Assembly: GCA_934270705.1 (NCBI GenBank)
Contig: CAKQQG010000045.1
Location: forward strand, 1 to 12,490
DNA length: 12,490 nucleotides
DNA from: an uncultured Oxalobacter sp.
Lineage (GTDB): Bacteria > Pseudomonadota > Gammaproteobacteria > Burkholderiales > Burkholderiaceae_D
Direction of reading: 5' to 3'
The notes beneath the pieces were generated by a model that saw nothing but the letters and a program-made list of their open reading frames with translations, had not been told where the DNA came from and did not search any database. Every line of letters begins with the position of its first letter. Positions within the stretch are counted from its first letter, which is position 1. Both the position numbers and the translations under genes were made by a program. Positions 11,954 through 12,490 of the stretch are shown here, one piece after another.

Positions 11954-11978
11954 AACCGGAAAGTCAGTCCGGTTTTTT
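11954..11978 (+). terminator. Second rightward terminator overlapping the proC stop
   Basis: The stem AACCGGA / TCCGGTT (11954-11960 and 11968-11974) with a 7-nt loop runs into TTTTTT (11973-11978) on the plus strand. The loop contains the complement of the proC stop codon, and the T-run encodes the Lys-Lys of the ProC C-terminus. It would stop any recJ transcript that passes the first terminator before it runs antisense through proC. Leftward there is no T-run. Confidence 0.65.
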
Positions 11979-12490
11979 GAATGCGGCTTCCATGGCGTTC
12001 ATCATCGCAATGCGCAAACCGCCCGCTTCGAGCGCCTTCACGCCGCGGATGGTGATACCGCCCGGAGAGCAGACATCGTCTTTGAGTTTGCCGGGATGGG
12101 TTTTGGTGTCGCGCACCATCTTGCCGGCCCCCAGTACGGTCTGGCTGGCCAGTTTGTAGGCGATGTCTCTCGGCAGGCCGTAATAGACGGCGCCGTCCGC
12201 CAGCGCCTCGATGACCATGAATATCCAGGCGGGGGCGCATCCGGAGAGCGTGCCGCCGACCGCCATCATTTCGCTGGAAAGTTCCTCGACCTGACCCAGC
12301 GAGCCGAACAGGCGGCGGGTGAAGATCAATTCTTTTTGCGACAGATCGTTGGTGGCTTCGATGATGGTCATGCCCTCGCCGACAAGTGCCGGGGTATTGG
12401 GCATGATGGCGCAGACGTGCGTCGAGGTATCGAGCAGGCGGCGCAGACGGCTGTATTGCCAACCTGCGGCGATCGAGAGCAGGGTTTTGC
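11964..12490 (-). CDS. proC: Pyrroline-5-carboxylate reductase, C-terminal part (5' end outside window)
   Basis: ProC reduces 1-pyrroline-5-carboxylate to proline with NAD(P)H, the last step of proline synthesis. About 175 C-terminal codons are in the window; the frame is open to the right edge, so the Rossmann-fold N-terminus and start are missing. The visible part includes the core SIAAG stretch and AIMPNTPALVGEGMT, followed by the FGSLGQVEEL and VGGTLSGCAPAWIFMVIEALADGAVYYGLPR segments. The dimerisation-domain signature near the C-terminus is HPGKLKDDVCSPGGITIRG. The first ATG in the window (12404) is internal, in MPNTPA, and is not the real start. It is convergent with recJ; its stop codon lies inside the loop of a plus-strand terminator. 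No lesion is seen in the available part. Confidence 0.96.
   Translation of the reverse strand, partial: KTLLSIAAGWQYSRLRRLLDTSTHVCAIMPNTPALVGEGMTIIEATNDLSQKELIFTRRLFGSLGQVEELSSEMMAVGGTLSGCAPAWIFMVIEALADGAVYYGLPRDIAYKLASQTVLGAGKMVRDTKTHPGKLKDDVCSPGGITIRGVKALEAGGLRIAMMNAMEAAFKKPD

Overview
The window is a moderately GC-rich, densely coded stretch of ordinary bacterial chromosome. The gene content (Lol lipoprotein export, Kdo synthesis, FtsB) indicates a Gram-negative. The order pyrG-kdsA-eno-ftsB and the protein sequences fit a betaproteobacterium of the order Burkholderiales. An Oxalobacteraceae-like source is possible, but I cannot fix the genus from sequence alone. I see no transposase, integrase, tRNA, rRNA, CRISPR array or prophage gene, and no stretch of foreign composition.

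Layout, right to left, because most genes are on the minus strand. At the right edge lies the 3' part of proC (minus), which converges on recJ (plus). The gap between them holds a bidirectional terminator, and a second rightward terminator overlaps the proC stop. recJ is divergent from lolC, with a 258-bp shared upstream region carrying several short inverted repeats. The minus-strand group lolC-lolD-tatD-comEC is tightly packed: an 8-bp overlap, a 39-bp gap, then a TAA directly followed by ATG. It is probably one transcript.

After comEC comes a 322-bp AT-richer spacer with two consensus TATAAT boxes and several short hairpins. A second minus-strand group follows: pyrG-kdsA-eno-ftsB. pyrG and kdsA overlap by 4 bp, kdsA and eno are 45 bp apart, and eno and ftsB are separated by an 88-bp gap with a strong hairpin.

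The first group exports lipoproteins to the outer membrane (LolC/LolD) and imports DNA through the inner membrane (ComEC), with a TatD-family nuclease between. The second group supplies CTP (PyrG) and Kdo-8-phosphate (KdsA). These are linked because CTP is used to activate Kdo for lipopolysaccharide. Enolase supplies phosphoenolpyruvate, which is a KdsA substrate, and FtsB is a divisome component. RecJ is a repair exonuclease and ProC completes proline synthesis.

I looked for an undescribed system and do not see one. The points worth checking are start-site decisions (TTG for lolC, an internal ATG for pyrG and recJ), the LolC/LolF identity, the metal class of KdsA, and the non-coding structures in three intergenic gaps. 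Very long stop-free frames opposite eno, pyrG, lolC and recJ are shadows of real genes.
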